From positions 1 through 8,775 of the forward strand of contig CAMDLJ010000090.1 in the NCBI GenBank assembly GCA_945901665.1: DNA of 8,775 nt, in the 5' to 3' direction. Position 1 is the stretch's first letter, and each line of letters begins with the position of its first letter. The position numbers and the translations under genes were made by a program. The notes beneath the pieces were generated by a model that ran no database searches, was not told the DNA's origin, and worked only from the letters and a program-made list of their open reading frames with translations. Shown here piece after piece: positions 8,324 through 8,775 of the stretch. This stretch comes from Bordetella parapertussis. Lineage in GTDB: Bacteria > Pseudomonadota > Gammaproteobacteria > Burkholderiales > Burkholderiaceae.

Positions 8324-8399
8324 GCCGGAATAGCTCAGTTGGTAGAGCAGCTCAGTCGTAATGAGAAGGTCGGGAGTTCGATTCTTCTTTCCGGCACCA
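8324..8399 (+). tRNA. tRNA-Thr (CGT anticodon)
   Basis: This 76-base cloverleaf includes a perfectly paired seven-base acceptor stem (GCCGGAA at 8324-8330 with TTCCGGC at 8389-8395), A73 and an encoded CCA at 8397-8399. The D arm is GCTC/GAGC. The anticodon CGT at 8357-8359 reads ACG threonine codons. The T arm is GGGAG with loop TTCGATT and partner CTTCT, including two G-T wobbles. The G27/A43 mismatch also occurs in E. coli thrW. Base 32 (8355) is G, whereas this position is almost always a pyrimidine. The 3' end abuts AT-rich DNA with an integrase-like gene, so this is probably an integration target whose 3' part has been restored by the element. Confidence 0.96.
8372..8399. other. Putative integrase attachment site at the tRNA 3' end
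   Basis: Tyrosine recombinases commonly insert into the T arm and acceptor end of tRNA genes and restore the tRNA with an identical copy. Here the tRNA 3' end is followed at once by AT-rich DNA and an integrase-like gene reading away from it. The matching direct repeat at the far end lies outside the window, so the exact core is unknown. Confidence 0.4.
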
Positions 8400-8439
8400 T
8401 AACATGTTGATTCATAAAGAAAAATAAAATAAAAATAGC

Positions 8440-8467
8440 TTGACAGTTGTATATATTTTGCTATACA
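8440..8467 (+). promoter_or_regulatory. Strong sigma-70-type promoter for the integrase-like gene
   Basis: TTGACA at 8440-8445 is a perfect -35. Sixteen bases later TATACA at 8462-8467 (4 of 6) is preceded by TG at 8459-8460, giving an extended -10. An A/T-rich run at 8411-8437 resembles an UP element. Transcription would begin near 8474, almost at the ATG (8476). Confidence 0.65.
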
Positions 8468-8470
8468 ACT
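8445..8470. repeat. Perfect 9-bp inverted repeat overlapping the promoter (operator-like)
   Basis: AGTTGTATA at 8445-8453 and TATACAACT at 8462-8470 are exact reverse complements around an 8-base spacer. The left arm begins at the last base of the -35 and the right arm contains the whole -10. A dimeric repressor bound here would block RNA polymerase. No T-run follows, so a terminator is unlikely. Confidence 0.65.
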
Positions 8471-8475
8471 AGAGC

Positions 8476-8775
8476 ATGAATCAGACGAAAACAAAACTTC
8501 GCATTCCTTTAACCCAAAAGGAATTGCCGAATGTTTTAAAAATTCAAAGGGATGGCACTTTGCCCATCCAAGACACCCTTGAAAAAGTTAAGGGCCACAA
8601 GACCCTGACCATCTACAAAATGATGAAGTCGCCCTACTACTATGTACGCCTTTTTGAAGCTAAAAAAGTCATTAGAAAATGCACCAAAACGCAAGACCGC
8701 AAAGAAGCCATCAAATTTGCAGAGAAGTTTTTTGTAGAAATCAAATACAAAGTTTTGAACAAAGAACCACTTTCA
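8476..8775 (+). CDS. Tyrosine recombinase/phage integrase-like protein, N-terminal part (cut by the right edge)
   Basis: The frame opens at the ATG at 8476 and remains open for 100 codons to the window edge. Residues 52-69 (SPYYYVRLFEAKKVIRKC) followed by T-K-T and a Lys-rich helix at about 73-92 (DRKEAIKFAEKFF) match the pattern of the N-terminal arm-binding domain of phage-type integrases: strands with a Y-x-V/A-R motif, then a T-x-T/D turn and a helix. The preceding 50 residues, Lys-rich and unrecognised, could be an extra DNA-binding arm. The catalytic Arg, His and Tyr residues would lie downstream and cannot be checked. An in-frame TAG at 8470-8472 rules out an upstream start. No spaced Shine-Dalgarno precedes the ATG, so the mRNA may be leaderless. 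Location beside a tRNA 3' end and low GC support integrase. Another DNA-binding protein is possible. Confidence 0.65.
   Translation, partial: MNQTKTKLRIPLTQKELPNVLKIQRDGTLPIQDTLEKVKGHKTLTIYKMMKSPYYYVRLFEAKKVIRKCTKTQDRKEAIKFAEKFFVEIKYKVLNKEPLS

Larger units (their letters stand above)
8400..8775. mobile_element. Left end of a putative genomic island or prophage
   Basis: From the base after the tRNA CCA, GC content falls to about 35% (131 of 375 by hand count over 8401-8775), against 63% in a sampled 60-base stretch of pepN. The segment holds an AT-rich leader, a strong promoter with a palindrome, and the start of an integrase-like gene. Its A/T-ending codons and Lys-rich protein differ from every gene to the left. 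Only the first end is visible, and neither cargo nor element type can be stated. Confidence 0.55.

Noticed and set aside
8445..8470. Palindrome as an intrinsic terminator for tRNA-Thr
   Set aside because: The arms are AT-rich and no T-run follows on the plus strand. The overlap with -35 and -10 elements fits an operator better.
7307..8494. 395-residue minus-strand ORF across fbp and the tRNA
   Set aside because: It is antisense to a clear fbp gene and reads through the tRNA complement, giving the well-known artefactual peptide pattern KNRTPDLL. It has no independent support.

Overview
The window looks like a chromosomal segment of a betaproteobacterium, most likely Burkholderiales and probably Comamonadaceae. 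The evidence is the GC-rich coding sequence (one sampled 60-base stretch of pepN is 63% GC), the strong resemblance of TsaD, RF2, PepN and Fbp to family members from that group as I remember them, and the YbiB-CobA gene pair. No database search was possible, so the taxonomic call is an inference.

Layout, left to right. (1) Positions 1-92 are an edge fragment, best read as the N-terminus of a minus-strand membrane protein. (2) A short Hsp20-type small heat-shock gene (185-553, +) sits behind a heat-shock-like -35 element. (3) It converges on tsaD (547-1608, -), the tRNA t6A-modification enzyme, and the two genes overlap at their stop codons. (4) Divergent from tsaD, with 38 bases between the start codons, are ybiB (TrpD2-type DNA-binding protein) and cobA (uroporphyrinogen-III C-methyltransferase), joined by an ATGA stop/start overlap. 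(5) prfB (release factor 2) follows, split by the classic programmed +1 frameshift: a 27-codon leader ends at an in-frame TGA at 3554-3556 and the remainder is read in the +1 frame. (6) pepN (aminopeptidase N) and fbp (class I fructose-1,6-bisphosphatase) form a second ATGA-coupled pair. (7) An intact tRNA-Thr(CGT) gene with encoded CCA lies 24 bases after fbp.

Immediately after the tRNA CCA the composition changes sharply. Positions 8401-8775 are about 35% GC by hand count, and the first 60 bases only 20%. A strong promoter overlapping a perfect 9-bp inverted repeat leads into an ORF that starts at 8476 and is still open at the window edge. Its first 100 residues resemble the N-terminal arm-binding domain of a tyrosine recombinase. 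The simplest reading is the integrase end of a genomic island or prophage inserted at the 3' end of tRNA-Thr. Its cargo lies beyond the window.

Functionally, most of the window is housekeeping: translation fidelity and termination (TsaD, RF2, tRNA-Thr), protein turnover and folding (PepN, Hsp20), and central or cofactor metabolism (Fbp, CobA). The genuinely accessory part is the last ~375 bases. I see no complete novel system here; the best leads are the integrase control region and the island that presumably follows it.
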